Of a DNA stretch of 64,000 nt, positions 35,426 to 46,789 are shown piece by piece. Under the pieces are notes generated by a model, which worked only from the letters and a program-made list of their open reading frames with translations, did no database searches and had not been told where the DNA came from. The DNA comes from Archegozetes longisetosus (lineage: Eukaryota; Arthropoda; Arachnida; Sarcoptiformes; Trhypochthoniidae). The DNA lies in contig JAEMBT020000007.1 in the NCBI GenBank assembly GCA_018873245.2, forward strand, positions 10,871,129 through 10,935,128, given 5' to 3'. The position numbers were made by a program, and so were the translations under genes. Numbering within the stretch: position 1 is the first letter of the stretch; each line of letters starts with the position of its first letter.

Positions 35426-35642
35426 ATTGATTATACCTGTAATTAATGATCATATTTCAAGTGAACATCTAATCTTTAAGATAGTGTTTATAGAGTTTTA
35501 TTCGAGAACTATAGAAATATAATCTGAATTTTTTTTCTAAAACTCTCTACTGAAACACCAAATTACACTCTATAGTATAGCTCTAAGGCGTTTCTGGTTT
35601 TGTTTTCATATCAAACTAATATTCTTTCATTTTGATCAGTAG

Positions 35643-35675
35643 ATAAGTCAAATCTTATATGAACAACAATCTAAG
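35643..35675 (+). CDS. candidate 33 bp in-frame microexon with CAGTAG tandem acceptor
   Basis: The pyrimidine-rich tract ATTCTTTCATTTTGAT runs into CAGTAG (35637-35642), a NAGNAG-type acceptor. After the second AG, 11 codons (ISQILYEQQSK) run to a consensus donor AAG|GTAAGT. Length is a multiple of three, phase 0 at both ends, as for cassette microexons. Using the first AG would insert an in-frame TAG. No family can be named. Confidence 0.28.
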
Positions 35676-35689
35676 GTAAGTTTACTTAG

Positions 35690-37030
35690 CTATAATAGTG
35701 TTGTCACCGTTTCCCCATATAAACGACAATATCAAAACAATACAAAAATCAAAACTTCCAAATCTAACCACAAGATCACAATTTTAAGGATCACCAAAAC
35801 GTGTATCATTAACGAAATTAATTGTGTCCTTATTAATTGTGTTCAATTGCTATTACTTTCTACTACACTCGCACTGTGTTGAACATTTCATTTATGAATT
35901 TACAGAACTAGAATCTTTTGTTTAAATTTATGATCGTTTTGGTTAACCATCAGTTTTAAGTTAGACAAAAATTGAGATCATTTTTATTACACAAAATTCA
36001 ATTATTCCGATCTCTATTTACACTGATTTGTTGGTCATTTGATTGTTTGCTATTAAGATTTATTTCCATCAAATTAAGACTAAGTCGAAAATCAAACGGA
36101 ATTCGATAACTTAGCGTAAACTTGGACATTTTTGTTTTGAAGACATTAACGGAATGTGAGAAATGAGCAAAAATAATGTTTATAAAGTGTAAAGAGTTGA
36201 CAATTACTGAGCATTGATGGAAATAAAGGGCTTAAATATAGCGACAAATATTTTTATGATAAAGAAACACTTCAAGTCATTTATATTAGATGAGAATTGG
36301 AGGAAAAGTGTCTCTAAAGACTATCTAAAAACAATGTTAAGCACTTGAATGTTCTACAAATTATTTCTAACCTTATATTTTGTGTCTTCTGTTGTCGTAA
36401 TTCAATGTATAATTTGATGTTCACCCATGAAAATCATATTATGATAAGTAAGTGATCGGCCCTCAGCTCAAGTTTCAGACCACTTAAATTCAATTATTGC
36501 TCAATTTCTCGATAAGAAACTCATAAAAGCATTGATGAAAAAATTTAGAAAAGAAAAGCATAAAAATTTTGGTGAGAGATCTGATTGAATGGTCTGGTAT
36601 TGGAGTGTTGTTGAAAGAGCTTTTATGTTGAACATGTGCTCGTTATGCTTGAGAGGCATATTTTCAAACTAACTATAAGTATAAACAATGCCTAACCACT
36701 CATAATATGGTAATTAGAAAATCGTTTTATCGATTCACATCTCAATTGAAAAAATAATTATTAAACTAACAATTTTTGTTAGTAACTCACATGGAATTCA
36801 TGAATCTTCCAAAATACAAACAGCTATTTAAAGTTTAGTTTCTTCGGATCTTATTTCTAACTCAAATCATTACAAAAAGACAGAGACAGACAAACGGAAA
36901 TGTCATAGTCATGAACTCATTGAAGATAATTACAGAAAATTCGCTGAAGACCAGACTTCTTTAAAATCAAACAAAGTAATGGTTTAGTTGAACTCTAAAT
37001 TTAGTTGAAATGGCAGTTATAATACTAATA
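35690..37030. other. AT-rich stretch, nothing supportable
   Basis: A short ATG frame ending at a GTAAGTG donor-like site near 36415-36455 is too small to call. Confidence 0.45.
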
Positions 37031-37039
37031 TGACTAGTA

Positions 37040-37181
37040 CAGTGAATTCCATTTATAGTGAACACTATACTGAAGAGAAATGCGTGAAATTGTATACTGA
37101 AGCGTATAGATATAGAGAATGCCTAGTTGTAGTATAGGATTTTATCTGGAGCGATCCGTTCAATATAAAGAGGAACGACTG
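37040..37181. mobile_element. pogo-like MITE (142 bp), diverged
   Basis: Left CAGTGAATTCCATTTATAG (37040-) and the inverted right end, reverse complement CAGTCGTTCCTCTTTATAT, match at about 16 of the first 24 positions and share TATA.TGAAC. TA precedes the left end; the right flank is TC, so the duplication has decayed or the call is slightly off. No coding capacity. Confidence 0.6.
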
Positions 37182-37657
37182 TCTTTAGTGATGTTAGTAA
37201 TGCTTAATCCATAGTTATAAAATTAGAGTTTTGTTATTCTTTTTTCATACTGGTACAAATGATATTAGAGGGATAAGTGTTGTACTCTTTAATCATATAA
37301 ATATATAATATTAGAGAAAGTAAATAAAAATAAGAACTCTTTCACGCATTCAGCTTACATACGATTGAAATCTTTTATTTTCGGTCCGATTTGCTCAATA
37401 TTACATGCATTAGCACTCAAGGAATAAATGCTGGATTAATGACAAATACTAACTCAATATTTTCTTTGCTTTTTGGCTCAGTAAAACAAGTGTCAATAAA
37501 AGGATAACACCAACTTAGCCAAAGAGAAGCCATGAAAAGTTGATGCATAAGTTGAGTGATAGAAGAAAGCTGTTGGTTCATTTTCTATTCGTATTGTCCA
37601 TGTATTAGATATAAAGGTGTTAGTCTATGACTTGGCTGATAGCGGAATAATGCATAG

Positions 37658-37713
37658 TTTATATATGATTCTTTATATATCATTCTCTATATATGATTCT
37701 CCATATTTGATTC
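37658..37713 (+). repeat. 14 bp tandem repeat (TTTATATATGATTC), 4 copies
   Basis: Contiguous units at 37658, 37672, 37686 and 37700 with one to three changes each. Confidence 0.95.
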
Positions 37714-38870
37714 AATATTAGTTATAAGACCATTGCATACATTGAAGAGGCAGAAAAGGGGGAGAATAGAAGAACATATCCAAATTCAATATCATATGTT
37801 CTTGAGGTTTTCTATTACTGGTTTAACGCCACTCAGTGGATTTTTCGGTATATGTCAACGTGTTTTATTTTCCAAATTTATTCAATATTCAATCAACTGA
37901 GAGATGATTTTTCAGCATAAGCTACAAATTGATTTTATAGGTTGGATAAATTTCACTTCTATGCAAACGATTCGATACTTTGATGATCCGTATTAATCTA
38001 AAACCAGTAAAAGCTTGAAAAGATTGAAATTAGTTATCAGAGTGAAAAAAATTCGATTCAATAGTAGATCATTTTGAAGTTTTCCATGAATAGCAAATTC
38101 AATCTAAATGGCTAGACTCAAAGTAAATTAGATGAAATCTCCTGCGGCACAATATTCTGTATCTGCCTTTCGACTCAAATAATTTTTTTAATTCGGTCTC
38201 AAAAATCATCTGAGAACCGAAACTTTAACTTCGCACAAGAAACTGATCGATCGTTGAATTGATGTCGAAGAAATGACAAAAGTGAGTGGCATTTGTGAAA
38301 TTCTGCCCTTTTTTTGTATGGACCCTAATCGATACGTGAAAAGGGACACAATAGAATACAATTGTCACTCGCAAATAAGCAAAATATCAATTTTGATATT
38401 CAAATTTGAAATATGAGAAGTGACCAAAATAGAAAATAAATTATAAATCCGGTTATGTTGAGAGACAAAATTGAATAAGGCACAAAAATGTGAAATTGAA
38501 TAATGTACACAAAGATGCGAATGACAATAATAGAAAAAAGTTGTTTCAGCTCAGAGTAATAGTACAGAACTAATGCGAATTAGGCATTAGTTTATCTTAT
38601 CTGTCAGATAAAGTCTATATTTGATAAGAAATAAAGTTCTTTTTCTGAAGCAGTCTTTTTCAATATTGATTTAAATTCTATGCCAAATCAAAATATTTTT
38701 AAATAATAATTAAGTATATTTTTAGCAGACATGCCGTTCATATTGTTTCGAGAATTAGACTAAAAGTCAAATTCAGATTAGAAATAATATGACAACGAGA
38801 GAAACTGCTGGATAGAATTTCCCAGTTGTTCCGATTCGGTTGCCATAGCTGTGATGCTCTCATCTCATGT

Positions 38871-38908
38871 TCTCTCTCTCTCTCTCTCTCTCTATCTCTA
38901 TCTCTATC
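38871..38908 (+). repeat. (TC)11 plus (TATCTC)n
   Basis: A TC run (38871-38893) passes into hexamers CTATCT. An Arg-Glu-repeat frame on the minus strand here is a microsatellite artefact. Confidence 0.96.
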
Positions 38909-39198
38909 TTCCTCTATTATTTTTCTCTCTTTTACTGAACAGTAATGTGTAGGCAAGACATTATGTTAGAACCTCAGTGAAAATCAACTTAAACATGAAG
39001 AGAAAGTGAAAATAATGTAATGTGTACTTCACATACGCGCACGTTAAAGGTATTCGTATATCCGTAGTAGGGCTTATTGAGATATTGTGTGCATCATTCA
39101 TGGTTTGTCTATAAGCTGAAAAAAGCAAGTCTTACTTCAAGTATAACATGAATTTTTCTGTTGCATTACATTAAAAACTTTTACTAACCTAACCCGAG

Positions 39199-39435
39199 CT
39201 AACCTAAAAAATCGTAAGGTATCAAAAGTTTTGGTATCATTTTAGGAACGATGGCGGTTGTAGTATGAGGTTGACTGGTATGCGGTATGTGTGGCAACAT
39301 TATGATACTCTCCATTCTATCCATTGCGACGTGGATCGCATTGCCAAATAGATAAGACACGTCAGGCCAACAACATAACATGCCTTCCAATAGAGTTACA
39401 CATGCAATGAGTGCTCTAACGTTTCGCCTCAACAA
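39199..39435 (-). CDS. exon-like ORF (~78 codons), balanced composition, unknown
   Basis: The minus-strand frame begins after an acceptor-like ATCTGATTGTTGAG with upstream pyrimidines and runs to TAG. It is GC-richer than its surroundings, with rich residue variety: RNVRALIACVTLLEGMLCCW, then DVSYLFGNAIHVAMDRME, then a Pro/His/Thr-rich tail (LPHIPHTSQPHTTTAIVP). No ATG at the start, so it would be internal or terminal. GGTTAG repeats follow the stop. It could also be a fragment of a mobile element. No family recognised. Confidence 0.3.
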   Translation of the reverse strand: MLRRNVRALIACVTLLEGMLCCWPDVSYLFGNAIHVAMDRMESIIMLPHIPHTSQPHTTTAIVPKMIPKLLIPYDFLG

Positions 39436-39929
39436 TCAGATAGTGGAGTATAAAAAATATATAAAATAAAATAGTGCTCAAAATCGATGATACTGTGTGC
39501 GGTTGAGCGCAGTTGAACACAAAAATTTGTGATCTATTGCTTACTACAATAAACTATTTAATCGTAAATCGTAATCATTAGAAATACTATTTTTCAGCCA
39601 ATTTCAAACATTTTCGATTCTGTTCACTTGGTTTGTAAATATTCGTAATATTTGAACAGATTTGCAAATATGAAGTTATTGTAGAGAAAAATAGCAAAAA
39701 GAGTATTTAATGGAATCTCTTTAATAATTGACGAATTTGATTAACTGTGACAGAGATGAAAAGATGCGAATTAGGTCTGTTCGTTGGCATCAATTTAAAA
39801 TTAGCACATATTGAGAAGCTTTCATGGCTCTCAACAGTGTATTGCATTAACTTAATTCAAATGGCGGATACGTTTTGCTACTAGAAGCAATTTTTAATAT
39901 TTTCCATCTCTTCTATTTTCACATTTCAG

Positions 39930-39963
39930 TTAAGATAAAATGGCTTCGAATAAATCAAAAAGA
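39930..39963 (+). CDS. candidate start-codon exon (MASNKSKR)
   Basis: The acceptor CTTCTATTTTCACATTTCAG is textbook. Ten bases later an ATG in strong context (AAAATGG, 39940) reads MASNKSKR up to AGA|GTAATA, a moderate donor. This would be a 5' UTR plus first-coding-residues exon. If the donor is not used, the frame stops after 20 codons. No partner exon was identified. Confidence 0.2.
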
Positions 39964-40350
39964 GTAATAATGAATTTAAACCAAAATATTTACTATTTTT
40001 AATACTCTCTGTAGGAAAAGAATTGAAGAAAAACTGGACTGAGCATTAATAAATGATTAATGGGAAAGCGTTAGAGTTGTAGTTCAGCATAGAGTACATA
40101 AGTATAGCATCGCATTTAGCAAATCATAGTTATAAAAATCAAACAGATAGATCTTTTCATTAACATGTTTGACGAAAGCCAGTAATGACAGCAAAAGTGC
40201 GATCAATAGATAAAGACAAACAAAACTTGACTCTCTTAAGCATCTGATAAGTTAGAAACAGTAAATTTAAACAATCAATAAATTGGTAATGATTGGGAGA
40301 AGGATCAGCTGTTAGTGCTTCTGTTGTACTAAGAGTTTAGTTAATTCGTG

Positions 40351-40365
40351 TATATATATATATAT
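40351..40365 (+). repeat. (TA)n
   Basis: Simple dinucleotide run. Confidence 0.93.
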
Positions 40366-41010
40366 TCTGAGACACTTAAATAGCTATATTGTTGGCGATG
40401 AAGAATTGAAGTTATAATAGAGCTAAATATTTGATTTAATGAGGGATTAAATGGCATCTGTGCCTTACAGTTGCTATTTAGCAAACGAGTTACTAAATTT
40501 TCAAGAATTAACTGTCTTATCAAAACTTGCGAATAAATTAACTTAAATTAGACTGAATTTAGACTGAATTTGGAATCTGATTTTTTATCTGTCAAATGAA
40601 CCGCTAATGGCAAAGTTTAAATAAAAACTCCATAAATTATTGAGGAAAATTGAATTTTTGATTTGCAGCATCTCAAAAGTTTTATTGATGCATAAATGTT
40701 GCAAATACTGACAGCTCAAACGAATTTTTCATCATTTTTTCCTGTCTAAAGTTGCTTTGATCTAAAATTTTAATCTATTTTAATAATTCATCATTTGAAA
40801 GCTTCTCGCTTTTAGAAGTTTGAGTTACATTCAGTTTACAGTTAATTTTGGTTTTAAAGGTCAAAGTGATGTGATTTTGTTTAACATTAGTCAACAAATA
40901 CAATACTAGGGTGTATTCCTAAACCTAAAACTTCGTTTAAACATGCAATTTCAAAAGTCAGATTTGAATATATCAAAATTCAACATTTACATTATTCAAT
41001 AGAAAATCAG

Positions 41011-41063
41011 ATTTAAATATCTGAACCTAACACTGATTTGTCTGAAAGATTGGTTGAGCAACA
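41011..41063 (+). CDS. candidate 53 bp coding exon
   Basis: An acceptor-like AGAAAATCAG ends at 41010 and a strong donor ACA|GTAAGTA follows. The open frame gives FKYLNLTLICLKDWLSN. The frame also stays open for 24 codons past the donor (total about 44), which weakens the splice argument. No family recognised. Confidence 0.18.
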
Positions 41064-41183
41064 GTAAGTACCATTTAACTTTATATGAAACAAGTATTGA
41101 CACAATCCTGAATAATGGCATGAGAAGAAACTACTAGCAAAATGATGCTGTTTCCGGATCAACATTGCCAAAGCTCACAGTTA

Positions 41184-41199
41184 GGGGAGGGCGGGGGTG
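41184..41199 (+). other. G-rich patch in AT-rich surroundings
   Basis: GGGGAGGGCGGGGGTG lies in otherwise AT-rich DNA. It has three G-runs of at least three, so a canonical four-run quadruplex is not satisfied. Confidence 0.7.
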
Positions 41200-41601
41200 T
41201 CTCATCACACAAAGTATTGTAACGTCGATAGGCTTCGACTGAATTAATCACATAAATTACAGACCAAATTACTGACCAGAATGTCATGTCTAGCTTTACT
41301 TTATTATGACTTTCTTACAAATTAAGGTCACATACAATGGCGGAAATTTTCTATATAATGCCTATCAGGCTGCCTTCTTTGCCATTTCCGGCTAATTACG
41401 TTTCGATCACGTAAAACTTGAATCCGATTTATATTTCATTCTATACGAAGCTTTATTCATTGGAGTCAAATTGTTTTTCAATAAGTTTTCTTTTCTCGTT
41501 TCTCACATGTATTTTTCATAGCATATCACATTTCTTTTTAAAATACACTTCAATACATATCAATCTGAAAACGCGTGAATCGCACAAATCGATCAAAATG
41601 A

Positions 41602-41634
41602 TTTGACAAATTCCAATCGATTGGAACTGTCAAA
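41602..41634. other. long near-palindrome with a 16 bp perfect core
   Basis: The core TTCCAATCGATTGGAA (41611-41626) is perfectly self-complementary. Flanking TTTGACA on the left and TGTCAAA on the right extend the symmetry. Confidence 0.85.
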
Positions 41635-41660
41635 AAATTCGGTACAACTAAAACAAATGT

Positions 41661-41685
41661 AAAATCTAATTTTCAATTAGATTTT
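41661..41685. other. perfect hairpin: 11 bp stem, 3 nt loop
   Basis: AAAATCTAATT (41661-41671) and AATTAGATTTT (41675-41685) flank TTC. It lies less than 30 bp from the 41602-41634 palindrome. Confidence 0.85.
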
Positions 41686-42737
41686 CGGGTAAAACTAACA
41701 AAAGAATTTAAAGAAATTTGAAGTACTGTGGTACGTGGAGTGTTAGGCAAACTGAGCCTCTGCTGAATAATTTAAGGGCTAATGTATTTTTACTGCCTTT
41801 TGCATTATTCCTGCATAACACGATTCTTTCGCCAACTATAATAATGCAGTCTTTCTTATACCACAACTTATGCGAACCTGTGTTTCAGTCATCTATTATA
41901 ATATAATACGCGCATCAAAATTACCATACATTGAATTTTCGATTCTAATACCAGACATAGCTCTGATCCAACAGCTTATGAGTGACTCTTTATTCTTATG
42001 GTGTGTTTCTGTGGCATCGCTTTGAAAGAAAAATTAATTTGATATTTATTGAAAGTGGCTTTGCTTTTCTCACTGACATTTCATCCAAAATACATAAAAC
42101 TCAGGATTATATCGAGAAATTCATAAGTGACTAGATATCGATTAAGAGAGTTCTCGGGATTATTACTAACATATCAAATCTGAGATAATGGAAATGATTT
42201 ATGTTATGTTATGTTACGCTCAAATGATTTGTGTTCGTGTTTCTGTCAGTGTTAGCACAAGTGATAAAAGTTTAGTAATTATTTATTTGTTTATTAAATA
42301 TAAATATCACTTAATGTAATGATCGAAAGCAAGATTAAAATAGGTTTTACTGAAATTTTTCTAAATTCTTATAAATTCAGTTCTGACTCAAAAACTGATA
42401 AAAAAATATGTAGTTTTGATGTGAAAAAACCTCTGAATAAAGAAAAGATTAGATTTTGAGCGTGTATTTGAACACAAAAACGTACAAATACAAATTTAAA
42501 GTGATTCTCGAATTGTATGGCCTTTATTTTGCTAGATATTGAATATCAGACAAAATCCTTATTCAATTTTTTTTTTCAACGAAGGATACGTCAGAAATAA
42601 ATTGATACCAAAACTTAAGTTCTCAGATAGAAAATGAATGCTTCAGTTCAGTAATAGTAAACTTTAACTGAAGCCAATGACAATATCGATGATGTAGTAA
42701 AAAGAGCAAGATAGTTCTACATTCAAACAGCTTAAAA

Positions 42738-42960
42738 CCCTTGATAGCAACCAGAAATGATGAGCTGTCGTGGCATGCTTTCCATCACACCATAATATTG
42801 AACATATTAGGGAATCTGTAGAATATGCAGTGTGTAGTAAGACAAGAAAATTCTAAATCAATTTTAAATTTTAAACAAACTAATGCCCCTCATAGTTAGG
42901 TTGACATAGAAACGGCTGTTTTCTTGTTTCTATAGAGGATTATTAAATTTGCAAGTGTAC
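42738..42960 (+). repeat. dispersed ~215 bp repeat, copy C
   Basis: The left end CCCTTGATAGCAAC is identical to copy B. TGTCGTGGCATGCTTTCC...ACCATAATA aligns with copy A. The right part TTGACATAGAAAC...TATTAAATTTGCAAGTGTAC aligns with copy A over about 58 bp with roughly three-quarters identity by eye. Confidence 0.68.
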
Positions 42961-42999
42961 TATTTCTGTATTTTTAACCTCAAAACAGACTCAAATTGC

Positions 43000-45860
43000 A
43001 GCTGACTTGTCAGTATAAAAAACAGTATTTGCTATTTGATGGATTTCACTTCCGAAAAAATATATTATATTTTGAGATAATTGGATGTCTTCTATATTTT
43101 AATTAAAGGCACGTTTTGCAAATATGAAATAAATGAAGAAAAATCTATTTTCTAGCAATAAATCAGCGGCGCATCAAATAATGAAATATTATTGCAGTTC
43201 GTATATTGAAAAGTATTGACCGAACAAAGTCATTAAAAGAAATAATTGCTGTTATAGTGCATAAAAATGAACCAGAAATTGATTACTTTGTGCAATGCAT
43301 CCATGATTAATGTGTTAATTAGAGCCAACATTTTAAAACAGCTGTTGAGCCATAAGCATAAGCGTTTTGAATTTGTTAAAACAAACAATTGCAAGTTTTA
43401 AGTATTGCTGTTTGAGATATGCTCACATTATAACTATAGGCCTTAAGACGAGCTGATAGCGTGCAGGTCTGCCGTTAATTATTCTGATCACTGTTATGTA
43501 ATGATATTTTAAATATGAGTTATAAACCAGTAGAAAAAGTTGCAGGTTTTATACACAGAGCTTATAGTTAGATGGTTAGTCTGACTTAAGCAGTATTGAC
43601 TGACATGGTCACAACTTATACGGTAAAGTCGTTATTATCCACGCATCTGCTGTCATCAGGCATCAACAAATGCGAATTAAGGATTAGAAGCAAACCCAAT
43701 ACTATCTCTTTTAATATAAAAGCCTAAAACTTGTCTAAAAGCAAAGAAAATGAGAGAAAGCCATGCAAAGAGCCAGAGAAGAGCAGAGAAAATTAGCAAA
43801 AACTGTATTCCGTGAAATTACTTTTGGTAGTGACAGAGAAGAGAAAATGCAGTGAAAAATATATGTTTTAGTTAATAGGTTAAGATAGTTTGGTTGTTTA
43901 AAAACTCATTAAATTTGTCTATTCGGGAGTTGTTCGTGTAAAACTCATTAATACCAATATATAGACCTAAAGTATTTGCTGAAAATTTCTTACTTCAAGT
44001 TGTCAACATTTTTCACTGAAGGTTCAAATTCTTCTCTCATATTTAATCATTAAATATGTATAAATTAGATGATTATCATAACTAGAATGGTAGAAATTTC
44101 TAGACTTATTTCAAGTTAATTAATTTGATTTGATTTAATACAAACAATCTGGTAATTAAAGAAAGAAAAGATTCAACTCTTTTCAAAGTAGAAAATAATT
44201 TATGAATACATACTAATAAACAAAAATATAAACCGCTCTTCACTAAAGTCAACTTAAACTTAGCATAAATGAGCTAAAAATATGCTGATGTCGCAAATGA
44301 AAAGAGAGTATCACAAATCTAGTTGAACACTGTCTTTGCATTTATATAACATGCCATAAACTGGATTTTCCTCTTGTTTCCCCTTCGCGATAATTAGCTG
44401 ACTCCTCACTACGAGTTACAGTTACACAGAAACTACACTCAAACTATCGAAACAATGCATTTTGATGACCGGCAACAAAACATGGAAAAACTTTAGCATA
44501 AGTTATAATGTGTTTTGGTAATCATAAAACTAGACCATCACAGCTTTTACTCTCGGTGTCTGTTACTGTCATCTGGCTATTGAGCTACTTCTAATCAAAT
44601 TGTCTCAGCCCAAGTTCCCTAAATTTAAGTCTTTCAATAGGCTTTAGATTAGTAGTTGTTCTTCCAAAGCTGTAAAATAACCAAATTTCCGTTCAGTTCT
44701 CGTTATTAACACTAAAGTATAAATAAATAGCTTATAGAAAATATTTTCTTCCAAAAACTCTTAATCCAATTGTATGTCTAGAAGAAGACGTGAAGAAGTT
44801 GTCAAAATAAATGAATTCTTGATTCATTTACGAGTGAGAAGTTATTGCATTTGATTATATAAATTAAATTGTTTGAAATTTAGTGTTAAATAGTTTTGTG
44901 AAAAAGTCTGAAACACAATTATAAATATTTCAGTAGAACATAAAGAAGTTCAGAAGGAATACAATTACAACAATAAAATCTGTTCTTTTTGTGAATAGAA
45001 ATGCCATAAAATAAATCTTAAGATAAATTATCAAATGCTAGTTATCTCAAGTGAAAACCATTCATTGGGTTCTTTATATCCGCCAACTATTTAATTGTCT
45101 CTATTATAGCAATAGAGGCTTAAAAACTAAATTTCAATTGAACTCATTTATCCAAACTACGTTCAAATTTCACTCAAATTAGGATTCAATGCCTCTAATC
45201 TCGAAACACTCACGAGTCATTTGCACAATCATTACAAACACTTTTCCTCAGATTTTAATTTTAAAAATAAAATATACTTTACTGCAGAACACATTCTGTG
45301 AAAATCTTTATTTTGAAAGTTTGCTTATTACTAGAGATCTAAATTTTTGATAAATAAGAAACATAAAATGGTTATCATAAACTAATTTCATGATAAAAAC
45401 TAATTAGCTGAGTATAAAAATATGAGAACGATTTTTCGGCTAATTATAATTGTCGTTGATTTGAGCTAAAAGTCCAAATTTTAGGAAATTACTCATTTAC
45501 TTAACTAATTTAATTCGAGCAAATCAATTAATCAAAAAACAAGAATGATTAGCTTAATCATATTATTTAACTAATATCCAAGCCCTAAATCCAGATGATC
45601 ATTTGAACCTATATACGAATATTTGAACGGATGAATTTTTAGTTATTATTAGATAGTAAATATTTTGTGTTGGTTATTAATAGAAAAAAAAACTTATCTA
45701 CAAATGAGTAATAATCCGTAAGTAGTAACTTTGAACTAGTAATCTTTCTGTGTCTTACACTAAGTACATCTCAGTCAAACTGCAGAAAAGCATTTTCAAT
45801 GCTAGTATATAATAGCTGTCCATTCATATAGCCTTAAGTAATCTCCATAAATCAGTTAAA
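43000..45860. other. AT-rich stretch, nothing supportable
   Basis: A 28-residue ATG frame near 44510-44600 with a hydrophobic C-terminus and some tiny splice-bounded frames were seen but are too short to call. Confidence 0.5.
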
Positions 45861-45869
45861 ACAGAGATA

Positions 45870-46041
45870 CAGTAATACCTCGATATAATGAATTGCTGGT
45901 ATCGATAATTCACATCCGCTATAATGAGGTTTCACCATGAAAAGGCTAGTTAGTCTAAAAGGATGTATTATTTCGGAATCCATGCGCTCACTATATCGAA
46001 GGATTGGTTACAATGAGGTTCATTATATGGAGGTAGAACTG
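45870..46041. mobile_element. pogo-like MITE (172 bp)
   Basis: Left end CAGTAATACCTCGATATAAT and inverted right end CAGTTCTACCTCCATATAAT agree at 20 of the first 24 positions. TA precedes the left end; the right flank is AA, a probable mutation of the TA duplication. The left 18 bases are identical to the fragment at 7543. CCTC.ATATA-type ends are characteristic of pogo/Tigger-like families. Non-coding. Confidence 0.78.
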
Positions 46042-46657
46042 AATTAGGAAAGGCCTAAAAATAAAATAATGCGTAAGTTTGAAATTTTTGACGTATTTAA
46101 TTATTGCATAAATAGTTTGTCAATTTATCACTACTAATAAACGGCTACTTTCAACTATATTTCAAATGTAAACTAAAGAGTAATTATGAAAAGTATTCTC
46201 TTATTAAGCAAACAAGTATTATGAATATTCAAATATTAAACTTTATTTCAGCCAAATTTTAGCCAACCATTTGAACGTTTAGCTGAAAATCTAATCAAAA
46301 CAAAGTTTACATACTATTGAATAAAATGAAGTCAATTAATGCTTATTACAAAAGAATAACAAGTTGATAAGTGTGTAACTTATGAAAGGGTTCAATTTTG
46401 GTATTTTATTAAAACGAATGAATCAATGAAAGAATGAGTCTACTCATCAAAAGCCGATCCTTTTATTATTCATTCAAGTCTTTCATATAGACTTGTTCGG
46501 TATCTCTAGGATAGTGATAAAAATGCTAATATCTAAACTTAGTTTCAAGTAAATAAAGCAATTATTATTAAATTCATGCCTCATTTAACACATTAAGTAG
46601 AGGCGGAAAAAATATCTAAACTTCAATTTTTTATATTTCACACTAGATTCTTCTTTA

Positions 46658-46706
46658 AGATTCTTATTGCTTATATTCTTATTCCTCAGATTCTTATTTC
46701 TCAAAT
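46658..46706 (+). repeat. 15 bp tandem repeat, 3.2 copies
   Basis: Units at 46658, 46673 and 46688 share ATTCTTATT.CT. Confidence 0.92.
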
Positions 46707-46789
46707 TATCCATTATTGAAAGTAAGAGTAAATGATACACACTATAAGATAAATAAAGTGTGTGATGAGATGCAATCATATTCAGTCAT

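Noticed and set aside
35636-35675. 36 bp exon using the first AG of CAGTAG
   Set aside because: All three frames contain stops with that start; only the second AG gives an open frame.
38738-38956. Minus-strand ORF with Arg-Glu/Arg-Asp repeats
   Set aside because: Translation of the (TC)n/(TATCTC)n tract.
39178-39206. Interstitial telomere array
   Set aside because: Only two to three interrupted TTAGG-like units; too few to call a telomeric repeat.
41184-41199. G-quadruplex
   Set aside because: Only three G-runs of three or more; a canonical intramolecular quadruplex needs four.
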